Source of the DNA: CAWUKT01 sp964352215
Lineage (GTDB): Bacteria > Bacteroidota > Bacteroidia > J057 > JADKCL01
Length of the DNA: 64,000 bases
Assembly (NCBI GenBank): GCA_964352215.1
Contig: CAYGRE010000003.1
Location: 62,001 to 126,000, forward strand
Reading direction: 5' to 3'
Of the stretch, positions 1 to 8,229 are shown in pieces (the stretch's first letter is position 1; each line of letters starts with the position of its first letter). The notes under the pieces are model-generated. The model had not been told where the DNA came from and did not search any database. It worked only from the letters and a program-made list of their open reading frames with translations. Position numbers and translations under genes: made by a program.

Positions 1-463
1 CTCCGGAATCCCGGATCATTACCGTCCACATATAAAGAGAGTCCACGATTTGCGCATCCGGCATATTGTGGTACTTGATCGCTGGCGCAGGGAGCATTTC
101 CTTTACGATGACAGAACCATTGGGGGGATTTCCAACCCGGCCTCCCTGAAGCCATTTGAAAAACCGGGGGGAATAATACATCCTCACCGCAGGGTGAACC
201 CCATAATAAACATTCTTGATGAAGGGGCCGGTATCACGTACCCGTTTATCAACCTGCCAGCCTGGCATCGTCGCATAAACCCGGTCTTGCAACCAAGGGT
301 ATAGTTTTGCCTCAAATTCTGCATTTGAGAGGGAAGAAGGTTGTGGCAGTCCGGATTCCCCGGTCCATGCATCTCCCCGAAAGAAATCCGGTTTTACAGA
401 AAAACCAATTGTGATAATGAAAAGTAAGGTCATCAAGACGACCAGGATGCGATTCCAATTCAT
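1..463 (-). CDS. Exported cytochrome P460-like protein, C-terminus cut off by window edge
   Basis: The frame is open for 154 codons from an ATG at 463 and runs off the left edge, so the C-terminal part is missing. Residues 5-23 form a hydrophobic segment that could be a signal peptide or N-terminal anchor (ILVVLMTLLFIITIGFS). The rest is soluble, with a conserved-looking core, GVHPAVRMYYSPRFFKWL, followed by GSVIVKEMLPAPAIKYHN and WTVMIRDSG. That arrangement (HPxVRxYYS, then a V-K-E strand) resembles exported P460-type haem proteins and related uncharacterised periplasmic proteins. A CxxCH haem site, if present, would lie in the missing part. Family assignment is tentative. The gene on its upstream side (NHL-repeat protein) is on the same strand, about 150 bp away. 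Confidence 0.5.
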   Translation of the reverse strand, partial: MNWNRILVVLMTLLFIITIGFSVKPDFFRGDAWTGESGLPQPSSLSNAEFEAKLYPWLQDRVYATMPGWQVDKRVRDTGPFIKNVYYGVHPAVRMYYSPRFFKWLQGGRVGNPPNGSVIVKEMLPAPAIKYHNMPDAQIVDSLYMWTVMIRDSG

Positions 464-617
464 AGTTATTCGATTTATAGGCCAGTAAGGTAGCCGATGA
501 AAAAAGCCCTTTAGCTAATAGTAGTCTTACCTAAAATAAGAATTGGGTCACCCAAATACAAAAAGATATTTATGGGAAAGCGAAGGATTCCGCAAAGGCC
601 TCAATGATTGGAACAGG

Positions 618-1994
618 CTAGTTTTTCGTTTCTTTTACCAAGTGTCTAACCACAGTGTTATGACCATCCCAATGAATTACCAGATAATAGGAACCGGGAG
701 CGAGGGTGGTCATGTCGAGATTGAACAGACCTCCACCCAATCCCTTCCGGGCGATGATTTCCTGGCCCAGTAGATCATAGACTGCCAGGCTGAAAGCACC
801 CGTAATCAGTTCCGTATGAATGGAAATCCGGTCGCTAAATGGGTTGGGAAATGCTGTGATCCAACCACTGCTTATTTCTGGAATTGCTGTAAATGGTCCC
901 TGGATATATCTGATTGCATTATTGTTGACATCGACCACATAGAGACGGTTACGTGCCGGGTCCATGGCGGTTGCACGTGGGAAGTTGAAGGTGGCCAGGG
1001 AATCGATACCGTTGGAAAATCCAGGACTACCCGATCCTGCAAACGTAGAAACATTGTTCGTGGAGTCAATGATTCGAACCCGATGGCTGGACCCATCCCC
1101 CACGAAAATTATCCCGTCATAGGAGACATGGACAGCAGTAGGGGTATCGAAAAGCGCCTGGTTTCCGGGGCCATTCTGAAATCCTCCCCCTGACTGACCC
1201 GAAATACCACTTCCTGCGACTGTGCTTACCACTTGGTTGCCATCAATCTTTCTGATCCTGTGGTTGAAGGCATCCGCCACGAAGATATTGTTATTAGAAT
1301 CGATTGAGATTTCCGTGGGGGTATAGAACCGGGCTGATGTATCGGCCGCATCAACATACCCACCCACACTCTGAACTCCGATTGAAGTGCCTCCTCCGGC
1401 CCAGGTGGATACCATCCCTCCAGGAGTAATCTTGCGGATCCGGTGGTTCCAGCTGTCACTGACATACAGATTTCCGGAAGCGTCAATACAAATCCCTCTT
1501 GGGTAATTGAATTGTGCGATGGAATCGGGTCCATCCAGATACCCGGCTACCCCAGTGCCAGCGACGGTGCTGACAATTCCAGAAGTGGAGATTTTCCGAA
1601 TGCGCTGGTTGAGGAAATCGGAGACAAAGACATTTCCGGCAGGATCAATGCAGATATTGTAGGGGTCATTGAAGCGGGCAAATCCAGACGGGCCATCTAC
1701 ATAGCCAGGCTGGCCGGTCCCGGCCAGGGTAGAAACAGTTCCACCGGTAGTGATCTTTCGGATCACATGGTTCCCACCATCGGCAATATAGAGATTCCCG
1801 GTAGCGTCCAGCACGATCCCATGAGGGGTGTCAAAAGCAGCAATGCTGGTGTCTCCATTCGTGAATCCGGGAAAACCGATCCCTGCGTAGGTATGAACCG
1901 TGTTTTGCGAGAAGACGAAGGTAAATGTGAGCCCTATGAGGACAATGAACGACCCCAATCGGGTAAGGGTATTCCGGGTATTAGCTGTGTGCAT
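618..1994 (-). CDS. NHL-repeat protein with T9SS sorting domain
   Basis: 458 aa. An N-terminal signal peptide (hydrophobic residues about 14-29, ending FVFSQ) is followed from about residue 33 to 370 by six or so NHL-type repeats. Each carries an IRKIxxxGxVSTxAG core and a spacer of the form DxxGNLYVxDxxNHRIRKI, which predicts a six-bladed beta-propeller. The last 80 residues (ITAFPNPFSDRISIHTE through GSYYLVIHWDG and VVRHLVKE) are a type A T9SS sorting domain, so the protein should cross the outer membrane and be surface-attached or released. NHL propellers usually bind protein, RNA or carbohydrate; no catalytic residues are evident and no ligand can be inferred. ATG start at 1994. Confidence 0.85.
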   Translation of the reverse strand: MHTANTRNTLTRLGSFIVLIGLTFTFVFSQNTVHTYAGIGFPGFTNGDTSIAAFDTPHGIVLDATGNLYIADGGNHVIRKITTGGTVSTLAGTGQPGYVDGPSGFARFNDPYNICIDPAGNVFVSDFLNQRIRKISTSGIVSTVAGTGVAGYLDGPDSIAQFNYPRGICIDASGNLYVSDSWNHRIRKITPGGMVSTWAGGGTSIGVQSVGGYVDAADTSARFYTPTEISIDSNNNIFVADAFNHRIRKIDGNQVVSTVAGSGISGQSGGGFQNGPGNQALFDTPTAVHVSYDGIIFVGDGSSHRVRIIDSTNNVSTFAGSGSPGFSNGIDSLATFNFPRATAMDPARNRLYVVDVNNNAIRYIQGPFTAIPEISSGWITAFPNPFSDRISIHTELITGAFSLAVYDLLGQEIIARKGLGGGLFNLDMTTLAPGSYYLVIHWDGHNTVVRHLVKETKN

Positions 1995-2156
1995 AGAGGT
2001 AAGAGAGCTGAGAGCTTAATGATTCAATGCGTGTTGGCCGAAAGCATAACCGACCCAAGTGTGATGAACGAATATATTCAACAAAGGTCAGTCAATCAAT
2101 CATTAAGTCTTCACCCGATCCGGATCTGATCGAATTTACAGCCCCTCTTACAGATA

Positions 2157-4802
2157 CTACCTCAACCGACGATCCGAAGGCAAGCTCCGCCCCTGCGTAT
2201 ACGCCTGGAACTGGTTGTTGCGGCCTTCAGGATGCGCATCTTTGATCTCCTGGTAATAACGGGACGCGCTCATGTATGAGCGTTGTGCGGCTCCATACTT
2301 CTGTAAAGCCCTGGTCAGTAGGGAATTCAAGCCACTGTCCACTTCAGATTGAGTGGTGGCGGAGAATTCCAATTCGCTGCGGCGGGTTTGGTAGTCATTC
2401 CAAGCCGCTTCAGCTGCTCCCCAGGCAGAATTGGCGCTGTCCAGGTGGCTTTGGGCAATCCTGTAATCATCATAATGTTCATCATTGGAAAAGATGCCGG
2501 ACTGTCCCCAGGTATCAATGGCGGACCTGGAGAAACAATATGCTCCATATACCTGAATCCAATGGTGACGACGTGCAGTATTTCCAGCAGTTATCGCTTC
2601 CCCGCGTTTTGTTTCGGTACGTTGAGCACCCGCTTCCACATTGGCCCAGATATTGACCGACTCTCTTACCGGTTCTTCAACTTCAGGAGCTTCACAATAG
2701 CCACCTTCTTCGTTGTAAGTACTGGAAGTGGTATCCTCACAAACTTCTTCGACCTCCGGTTCCTGAGCAGCTTCTTCAGCTTGTTGCTGACGGTAAGCCG
2801 CCAACGCACGGGTGCGCAGATCTTCCAAGGTTTCGATCTCTCTCTGGCTGCGGCGGACTTCGCGCTGCCTCAGCTCATGCGGAAGATCGGGATAGCGATT
2901 CGGATCGCTGATGGCGGTCAGGCGCTCGCGCTGCTCACCCAATACCCGTCCGACCCTGCGGCCCAGGGAACTGAGATTATTGTTCTGTGACAAGCTCCGT
3001 TCAAATCCTCTGATTTGGGTAGCGAGTTCACTGTGTCCACGTTCACCCCGCATGTAGGGATCACCCTGCAATTCCAGGTTGTAAGTCGGTTGTACCCCGA
3101 TGGTATTGCGAATCAATTCGAGTCCCCGGTCTCCGGTTTCGGCTACGAAATCGCTCAAGGCGCGGTCGATCCGGTCCCAATCGGATCCGGCGGCTCTTAC
3201 TTCATCGAGGAAATCCTCACCGTGTCCGCTCTGATAGATCAGGCTGTGGTAGTTAAAGCGTCCGGCCCGCATTTGAGATACGAGGCGTTCAATCTGGGTA
3301 TGTGAGAAGGAAGAGGTCACACTCCAGCGGCGGTCGGATTGGTTGTCAAGAGAAGAGGAGGGCGTATTGCCATGGACCCCGGTAGAACGGGCCAACTCTC
3401 TGTTGACATCTTCGGTGCTGGAAGCATTGACAGTATTGGAAACCGTATAGGAACGGTTGGCTGCCTCTGAGTCATCAGTGGCGGTCAATTCGTCCGATTC
3501 GGAGAAGCTTCCTATCAGTGGGATCGTCACATTGGTTGATTCATTGCCCTGGCGTTCTTCAACGGTGCGCCCGGATTCATAAGTGGTGACGGATTCAGTG
3601 GTGGTGCTGGAACTGGTTACCGATGCACCAGCAATGCTGACCCCGGAAGTTTCTGTCCATGCTTCACTTTCGGTTTCGGCGACCATGGTATAGCCACTGC
3701 GAGGCAGTGAACCAGCCGTGAGTAAATATTGATAGGCACCCTGTCCTGCTGAATTGTTCAGGTCAAAGGTGACAATATAGCCTTCTGAAGATGAGCTGGA
3801 TACCCCACCTGACATGGAAATTCCGGGAGCACCCAAGGATCCTGACCCACCAAGGACGGCGGTATCGGTCACGCGCACACTGATCCGATGGTCACCCAGA
3901 CCGGTCACTTGTACGGAGCGGTTGCTACCAACCGTGATGGAACCACCGATGGTTACACCCATGAGCTTGCCATTGGCACCAAATTGCAGGTTTCCACCAC
4001 TGGTTTCGCTGACCTGATCGCCTTGGCCTAAGCTACTGGCATCAGCCGTATCGATTTCACTCCAATCTCCGCTGGTATAAAAAGCCTGTGCTTCTTCTTC
4101 GGTGGCGAAACTTCTCGAGCCCGTCGTAGAATCTGATACCGAAACCGAACCGGAGACTCCCCGGTCATTGGCACTATGGCCTCCACCGAGGGTACCCGTA
4201 ACGCTCCGCGTCCAGGTGACATGCCAGCGTCCATTACGAGCGCGTGGAGGTTCAGCAGAAACTACAATTCCGCCTCCAATATTAACTGAAGTACCATTCC
4301 GACTGGCCGTCAGGGTGCCACCGCCACCTTCGATCTCTCCTCGACTGTTCAGGTCGACATAGCCATTGGCACCGACACTGCTGGTGTCCCTTGTCGTCCC
4401 TGAGCCATCAGCATTTTGGATTTCATCCGTTTGGGAATAGGTAACACCGCCACCTAAATGCCCATTATTTACGTTGAAAGAAGCATTGCCACTTACCCCG
4501 GTTGAGGAGCTGTAAAGCGGATCTCCATAAGGATCGTCTCCAGGAACGGTAGAGGTCATGGTCCGCGAACCACCCAGGGAAACATTGCCATCTGCACCCA
4601 GGGAGCCGCTGGGGCTATAGGAAGGCGCATCGGGATCAACCGACATCATCAATTCCTCATCCTCTTCCCGTTGCAAAACGGAAGCATTGGGGTCTTCGAG
4701 CAATTGAAGCGGGGGAGGTGATTGGGATTTGTTGCCTGAAAAGGCCTGGAGAGGGGCATTTTGCGCATTGGTATCCTTCTCGGAGGAACGGTGGGTTTTC
4801 AT
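2157..4802 (-). CDS. Large unrecognised protein with SPPPLQL N-terminal motif, possible injection-system cargo or toxin-like
   Basis: 881 aa, not recognised as a known family. There is no signal peptide or TM segment. The N-terminus is polar and disordered, with a SPPPLQLL motif at about residue 28, then an acidic stretch. This layout is shared with the 586-aa protein at 6466-8226 and with many Bacteroidota proteins linked to extracellular contractile injection systems. Residues about 60-490 are very rich in Gly, Ser and Thr with alternating polar strands (GGGHSANDRGVSGSVSV), suggesting a long repetitive beta structure. Residues about 530-740 are helical and charged; a Glu-rich linker (EEAAQEPEVEEVCED) precedes a C-terminal domain with HHWIQVYGAYCFSRS and a final coiled helical segment. 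The gene is divergent from the ECF sigma factor. Function unknown; the cargo idea is inference. Confidence 0.75.
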   Translation of the reverse strand: MKTHRSSEKDTNAQNAPLQAFSGNKSQSPPPLQLLEDPNASVLQREEDEELMMSVDPDAPSYSPSGSLGADGNVSLGGSRTMTSTVPGDDPYGDPLYSSSTGVSGNASFNVNNGHLGGGVTYSQTDEIQNADGSGTTRDTSSVGANGYVDLNSRGEIEGGGGTLTASRNGTSVNIGGGIVVSAEPPRARNGRWHVTWTRSVTGTLGGGHSANDRGVSGSVSVSDSTTGSRSFATEEEAQAFYTSGDWSEIDTADASSLGQGDQVSETSGGNLQFGANGKLMGVTIGGSITVGSNRSVQVTGLGDHRISVRVTDTAVLGGSGSLGAPGISMSGGVSSSSSEGYIVTFDLNNSAGQGAYQYLLTAGSLPRSGYTMVAETESEAWTETSGVSIAGASVTSSSTTTESVTTYESGRTVEERQGNESTNVTIPLIGSFSESDELTATDDSEAANRSYTVSNTVNASSTEDVNRELARSTGVHGNTPSSSLDNQSDRRWSVTSSFSHTQIERLVSQMRAGRFNYHSLIYQSGHGEDFLDEVRAAGSDWDRIDRALSDFVAETGDRGLELIRNTIGVQPTYNLELQGDPYMRGERGHSELATQIRGFERSLSQNNNLSSLGRRVGRVLGEQRERLTAISDPNRYPDLPHELRQREVRRSQREIETLEDLRTRALAAYRQQQAEEAAQEPEVEEVCEDTTSSTYNEEGGYCEAPEVEEPVRESVNIWANVEAGAQRTETKRGEAITAGNTARRHHWIQVYGAYCFSRSAIDTWGQSGIFSNDEHYDDYRIAQSHLDSANSAWGAAEAAWNDYQTRRSELEFSATTQSEVDSGLNSLLTRALQKYGAAQRSYMSASRYYQEIKDAHPEGRNNQFQAYTQGRSLPSDRRLR

Positions 4803-4839
4803 GACGGCTCTAGCTTTGTTGGTGTTGACGAAAGAACAT

Positions 4840-4871
4840 TAAAGTTAAGAAATTTACGTACCCCTGTCAAG
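4840..4871 (-). promoter_or_regulatory. Possible Bacteroidota-type promoter for the 881-aa gene
   Basis: On the minus strand TAACTTTA lies at 4847-4840, one base from the TAnnTTTG -7 consensus. A CTTG at 4871-4868 is about 20 bases upstream as a weak -33 element. This leaves a leader of about 37 nt before the ATG. It sits in the 278-bp divergent region shared with the sigma factor gene. Confidence 0.3.
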
Positions 4872-5080
4872 TTAGTTGTTTCGTAAATGGCTATAAACCA
4901 ACTTTTTATGGAGTCGTTATTTTGGTATATGCGGACTGTTAAGGTCGCGTATTCACTTACTGGGAGAAAGCCACTGGGAAGGAGGAGAAGCCACCACTTG
5001 AAAAAAATATTTCTCTCTCTGTAATAATCTCCAACTTCAGCCACTAACCAGTTAAAAATAAGACGAAATTCAGCATACCA

Positions 5081-5572
5081 GTGAGCAACGATTTTTACAA
5101 CCAAGCGATCCTCCCCTATGCACCCATCATCATCAAGTTGTGCAGGGCGTATACGAATACCGAAGAGGATTTCGAGGACTACTACCAGGAAGTCTGCTTA
5201 CAGATATGGCGAAGCCACGACACCTTTCGGGGAGATGCGGACCGATCCACCTGGGTCTATCGCCTGACCTTGAATGTATGCCTCACTTTACTCAAGAAAA
5301 AGAAGAACAGTCCGGTTCATTTTGCCTCTGATTCGCTCCCGGAGCAATTGGTGGAAGACAGCCAGGCCTTTGCAGACGAGGACCTGAATCAACTTTACAT
5401 CGCCATACGGAAGTTGTCGGAAGTGGATCGGGCAGTCATATTGCTGTACCTGGAAGAGAGAACCTACCAGGAAATTGCAGAGATTATCGGCACGAATCCC
5501 AACAACATCGGGGTGCGCATCAGCCGGATTAAAGAACGCTTAAAAAAATTATTACATGGAAAGATCTATTGA
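5081..5572 (+). CDS. ECF RNA polymerase sigma factor
   Basis: 163 aa with the layout of extracytoplasmic-function sigma-70 factors. Region 2 is at about residues 10-75, with the core-binding sequence DYYQEVCLQIWRSHDTF and the -10 recognition part STWVYRLTLNVCLTLLKKKK. Region 4 is at about 105-160 (LSEVDRAVILLYLEERTYQEIAEIIG, then NNIGVRISRIKERLKKLL), a helix-turn-helix that would read the -35 element. Start is a GTG at 5081. It overlaps the next gene by 17 bp, the usual arrangement of a sigma factor with its membrane regulator. The flanking genes on both sides encode proteins with the SPPP N-terminal motif, so local regulation of that island is plausible but unproven. Confidence 0.9.
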   Translation: MSNDFYNQAILPYAPIIIKLCRAYTNTEEDFEDYYQEVCLQIWRSHDTFRGDADRSTWVYRLTLNVCLTLLKKKKNSPVHFASDSLPEQLVEDSQAFADEDLNQLYIAIRKLSEVDRAVILLYLEERTYQEIAEIIGTNPNNIGVRISRIKERLKKLLHGKIY

Positions 5573-6194
5573 ATCTATTTGGAAAGAAGGGTTTTTGCAG
5601 GGGGACGAATTGGTTGCCCCCAAGATCAATGACCTGTACAATCAGAAGTCAAGCGGCCTGATTAACCGGTTTCGGAAGAAGTTCCGATACAATCTGATCC
5701 TGCTCGTGGCCATGGCCCTCGGTGCCTTGCTGGTTTCGATTTTGGAGGGAGTTCCCATGGCAGGAATTATCATCGCTCTGATGTTTGGGGTTCTGATCGT
5801 GATTGGAAAAAGAGCAATCGACGGATTGGAAGAACTGGACAACAATTCCAGCAGCTATGATTACCTCAAATCCTTTGATGGATGGTTGAAGCGGTTCATG
5901 GCTCTCTACGCCAATGTCTACCGGTTCTTCTACCCACTCATCTTTTTGGTCTTTGGCGTGGGATACTGGTTTTCAAATTCTGCAGCCGGAGTTCAGGAAA
6001 GGGTGCTCAATGATCCTGATATCCTGACCCTGTTTGGAGTTCCACTTTTCCTACTCATTCCATCTGCTATTTTCCTTCTCTTCCTGAGCTATTTCAGTGG
6101 CCGCATCTATAAATTTGATATGAAACTCGCTTATGGATACGAGATGAATAAGTTGGATGAGATCATTGCCGACATGGAAGAATTACGGGAATAG
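5556..6194 (+). CDS. Four-TM membrane protein, candidate anti-sigma factor
   Basis: 212 aa. It has a soluble N-terminus of about 45 residues, two TM helices at about residues 46-86 (LILLVAMALGALLVSIL and MAGIIIALMFGVLIVIG), a cytoplasmic loop, then two more TM helices at about 125-145 and 160-185, and a charged C-terminus (MNKLDEIIADMEELRE). Its ATG lies inside the sigma factor gene, so the two are translationally coupled. Membrane proteins in this position commonly sequester the ECF sigma factor. No zinc-binding HxxxCxxC anti-sigma motif is visible, so the role rests on position. A strong terminator hairpin follows at 6254-6308. Confidence 0.75.
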   Translation: MERSIESIWKEGFLQGDELVAPKINDLYNQKSSGLINRFRKKFRYNLILLVAMALGALLVSILEGVPMAGIIIALMFGVLIVIGKRAIDGLEELDNNSSSYDYLKSFDGWLKRFMALYANVYRFFYPLIFLVFGVGYWFSNSAAGVQERVLNDPDILTLFGVPLFLLIPSAIFLLFLSYFSGRIYKFDMKLAYGYEMNKLDEIIADMEELRE

Positions 6195-6253
6195 TTGGTT
6201 TCGAAGCCGAGACTGTTCAGTTTCCTGACAGCCCCGTTGCGACTTTGTACCCA

Positions 6254-6308
6254 CAGCCATTCCTCTCTTTCCAACTGCATCGAGCTGGAAAGAGAGGAAT
6301 GCTGTTTT
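6254..6308 (+). terminator. Strong hairpin terminator after the sigma/anti-sigma pair
   Basis: A perfect 16-bp stem, CATTCCTCTCTTTCCA at 6258-6273 pairing with 6286-6301, encloses a 12-nt loop. Three further pairs can form across a one-base bulge, and TTTT follows at 6305-6308. It lies 60-110 bp after the stop codon of the four-TM gene and separates it from the 586-aa gene at 6466. Confidence 0.7.
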
Positions 6309-6465
6309 ACAGAAACAGGTACCAGGTCGAGGCCTGGGAAATGACCCAATCGGACCACATTGGGTAGCTGTTCACAAAAAATTGCCCTTTGGTTGTGGAA
6401 TTCCGGCCATTTTGTCATCCATTCCCTGTACCTAAGTTTTTTTGGTTTAATACAGCTAACACCAA

Positions 6466-8226
6466 ATGGGCAATCACAAATTAACCCCTCAGAACGATTC
6501 CGTTTCTGTCCAGGAACAGGAATCTTCAGGCCTTCAAGGGCCGAGCTTATCCCCCCCGCCATTTTCGCTTACTTCCTCTCCGGCTCAATTGACCGAAAGC
6601 CCGGACCAGGAGGTGGAATCCGACCTGGAAATGATGGGAGGAGGAGATGGATTTACGGCTGCTGGTTCAGGAGATGATTACTTGCAGTCAGGCATGGAAT
6701 CCATGGCGTCTTCCTCACCTTCCGCGATTCAAAGGACGGTGGGTCCCGGTTCTTCCAATCCCCATGGCCAGGAATACCTCTCCTCCGACAAAGGAATGAT
6801 CCACAATGGCAGCAACCTGCAAAACCTGAGCAATGCCGGTCAGGGTTCCGAAGTCATCCAGGCCAAGTTCAGCCTTAACCTTGGAGGAGGCATGGATAAG
6901 AATCCAGTTTATCAATCCCATGACGATGTCAAAGAGGACCGTGGACGTTTCGAGAAAATCGCCCACGAGTTGGGCTACGATGAGTCTTATTATGATGATC
7001 TGATTCTTGAATTGGGTCTGTGGGCCAATGGTCCCGACCAGGGTACCTGGAATGCCGATCGTCTGGTGAGAAATTTTCTCTTGGATATAGCCGATCACCG
7101 TGAGAAGAGTTTCTTTTTGAAGGATGTGGCGAAGAAGACCGGATTGAATGTGGATTGGATTCCTCTGTTCCACCAGGTGATTGTACACATCGATCATGTC
7201 CGGGATTTTTTGGAAGAGGAAGAAGAGCTTGAAGAACTGGAGGCGTATGAGACCGAAATCCGAACAATTGGGAAAGGGTTGCAGGACTTAACCGGGCAAC
7301 TGCAGGATCCAAAGATCGATTTAGATTTAAAAGCTCAACTCCCTCAATTCATTGCACATGAATTTCTCCAGCTTGGCCAGAGGTTTCAATGGCTCAAGTC
7401 ATCTTATCCGCTGAGCGACGGTGGTTTCAGCGCCAAGGGACGTGCCCATGCTATGGATACACAAACGGTTCCTGCCATGGGCTATGTCAAAGATGACACC
7501 TTCCTGCAGAATATCACATTGGATGGTACCGCCTTGACCAATACCAAATCAATTTATAAGAAGGGAGCTCAAGTCGCTGAAGCTGCCAGTGATGCCAGTA
7601 TGCCAGCAAGCGTGAAAAAAGTTTATGATGAGCAAGGTAGGGCAGCTGCACTGATCAAATACGAAAATGAACTAGCTACTGGTTTGAATGTCCCCGGCCC
7701 TTTTACCTGGTCGAAAACACCTCCCAAACGGGACCGAAACGGGGGGCAGACGAAAAATATGAACAATACCAATGCCTCCGCTTATGCGATGCTTGCCAAT
7801 GTAAATGGCTACCAAGGGAAAAGGTGGGAATGGTTGCACATTAGAGCCTCTTCCCTGGACGGACCAACCGATGGAACCAATCTGGTGGTAGGTACCCGCG
7901 ATGCCAACACACAAATGATGCCCTTTGAAGCAAATATCCGGGCACTGTCAAAGCTGGCGGGAGAACACACCGATTACAAGCACCTTAAAGTCACTTTTGG
8001 GACCGGAGCTCCCGATGCCAGTGCCAAGCACAAGGTGCCCGAAATCTCTATCAAATGGGAACTGGTGGCATCAGACATGGTAGAAGAAGCAGAAGACCTT
8101 TCCGGTGAAGCCAAATTCAACCCCTTGTCGGTTGGGTCAAGTATTTCCAAGGATGAGATCGGTATCATTGAGGAAGCTTTGAAAGGGAAGCGTGACAACC
8201 TGACACCTGAAGAAGAGGAGGCCTAA
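6466..8226 (+). CDS. Toxin-like protein with SPPPFSL N-terminal motif
   Basis: 586 aa, no signal peptide or TM helix. The N-terminal 100 residues are low-complexity and include SLSPPPFSLTSSPAQLTES, the type of proline-rich leader found in Bacteroidota eCIS-associated proteins. A central helical region (about 150-310) contains an acidic coiled-coil stretch (FLEEEEELEELEAYETEI). The C-terminal part has an ordered domain around WEWLHIRASSLDG (about 454-466) and NLVVGTRDANTQMMPFEANI (about 472-491). That pattern recalls the H-x-x-G-N core of nonspecific nuclease-like toxin domains, but the classical DRGH is not present, so activity is uncertain. The stop is 3 bp before the methyltransferase start, so the two genes are almost certainly co-transcribed. 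Function is inferred from motif and layout only. Confidence 0.75.
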   Translation: MGNHKLTPQNDSVSVQEQESSGLQGPSLSPPPFSLTSSPAQLTESPDQEVESDLEMMGGGDGFTAAGSGDDYLQSGMESMASSSPSAIQRTVGPGSSNPHGQEYLSSDKGMIHNGSNLQNLSNAGQGSEVIQAKFSLNLGGGMDKNPVYQSHDDVKEDRGRFEKIAHELGYDESYYDDLILELGLWANGPDQGTWNADRLVRNFLLDIADHREKSFFLKDVAKKTGLNVDWIPLFHQVIVHIDHVRDFLEEEEELEELEAYETEIRTIGKGLQDLTGQLQDPKIDLDLKAQLPQFIAHEFLQLGQRFQWLKSSYPLSDGGFSAKGRAHAMDTQTVPAMGYVKDDTFLQNITLDGTALTNTKSIYKKGAQVAEAASDASMPASVKKVYDEQGRAAALIKYENELATGLNVPGPFTWSKTPPKRDRNGGQTKNMNNTNASAYAMLANVNGYQGKRWEWLHIRASSLDGPTDGTNLVVGTRDANTQMMPFEANIRALSKLAGEHTDYKHLKVTFGTGAPDASAKHKVPEISIKWELVASDMVEEAEDLSGEAKFNPLSVGSSISKDEIGIIEEALKGKRDNLTPEEEEA

Positions 8227-8229
8227 GCC

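Noticed and set aside
4799..5104. A 101-codon minus-strand frame in the divergent gap before the sigma factor
   Set aside because: No domain or codon pattern of a real gene; it covers the predicted promoter and the sigma factor start.
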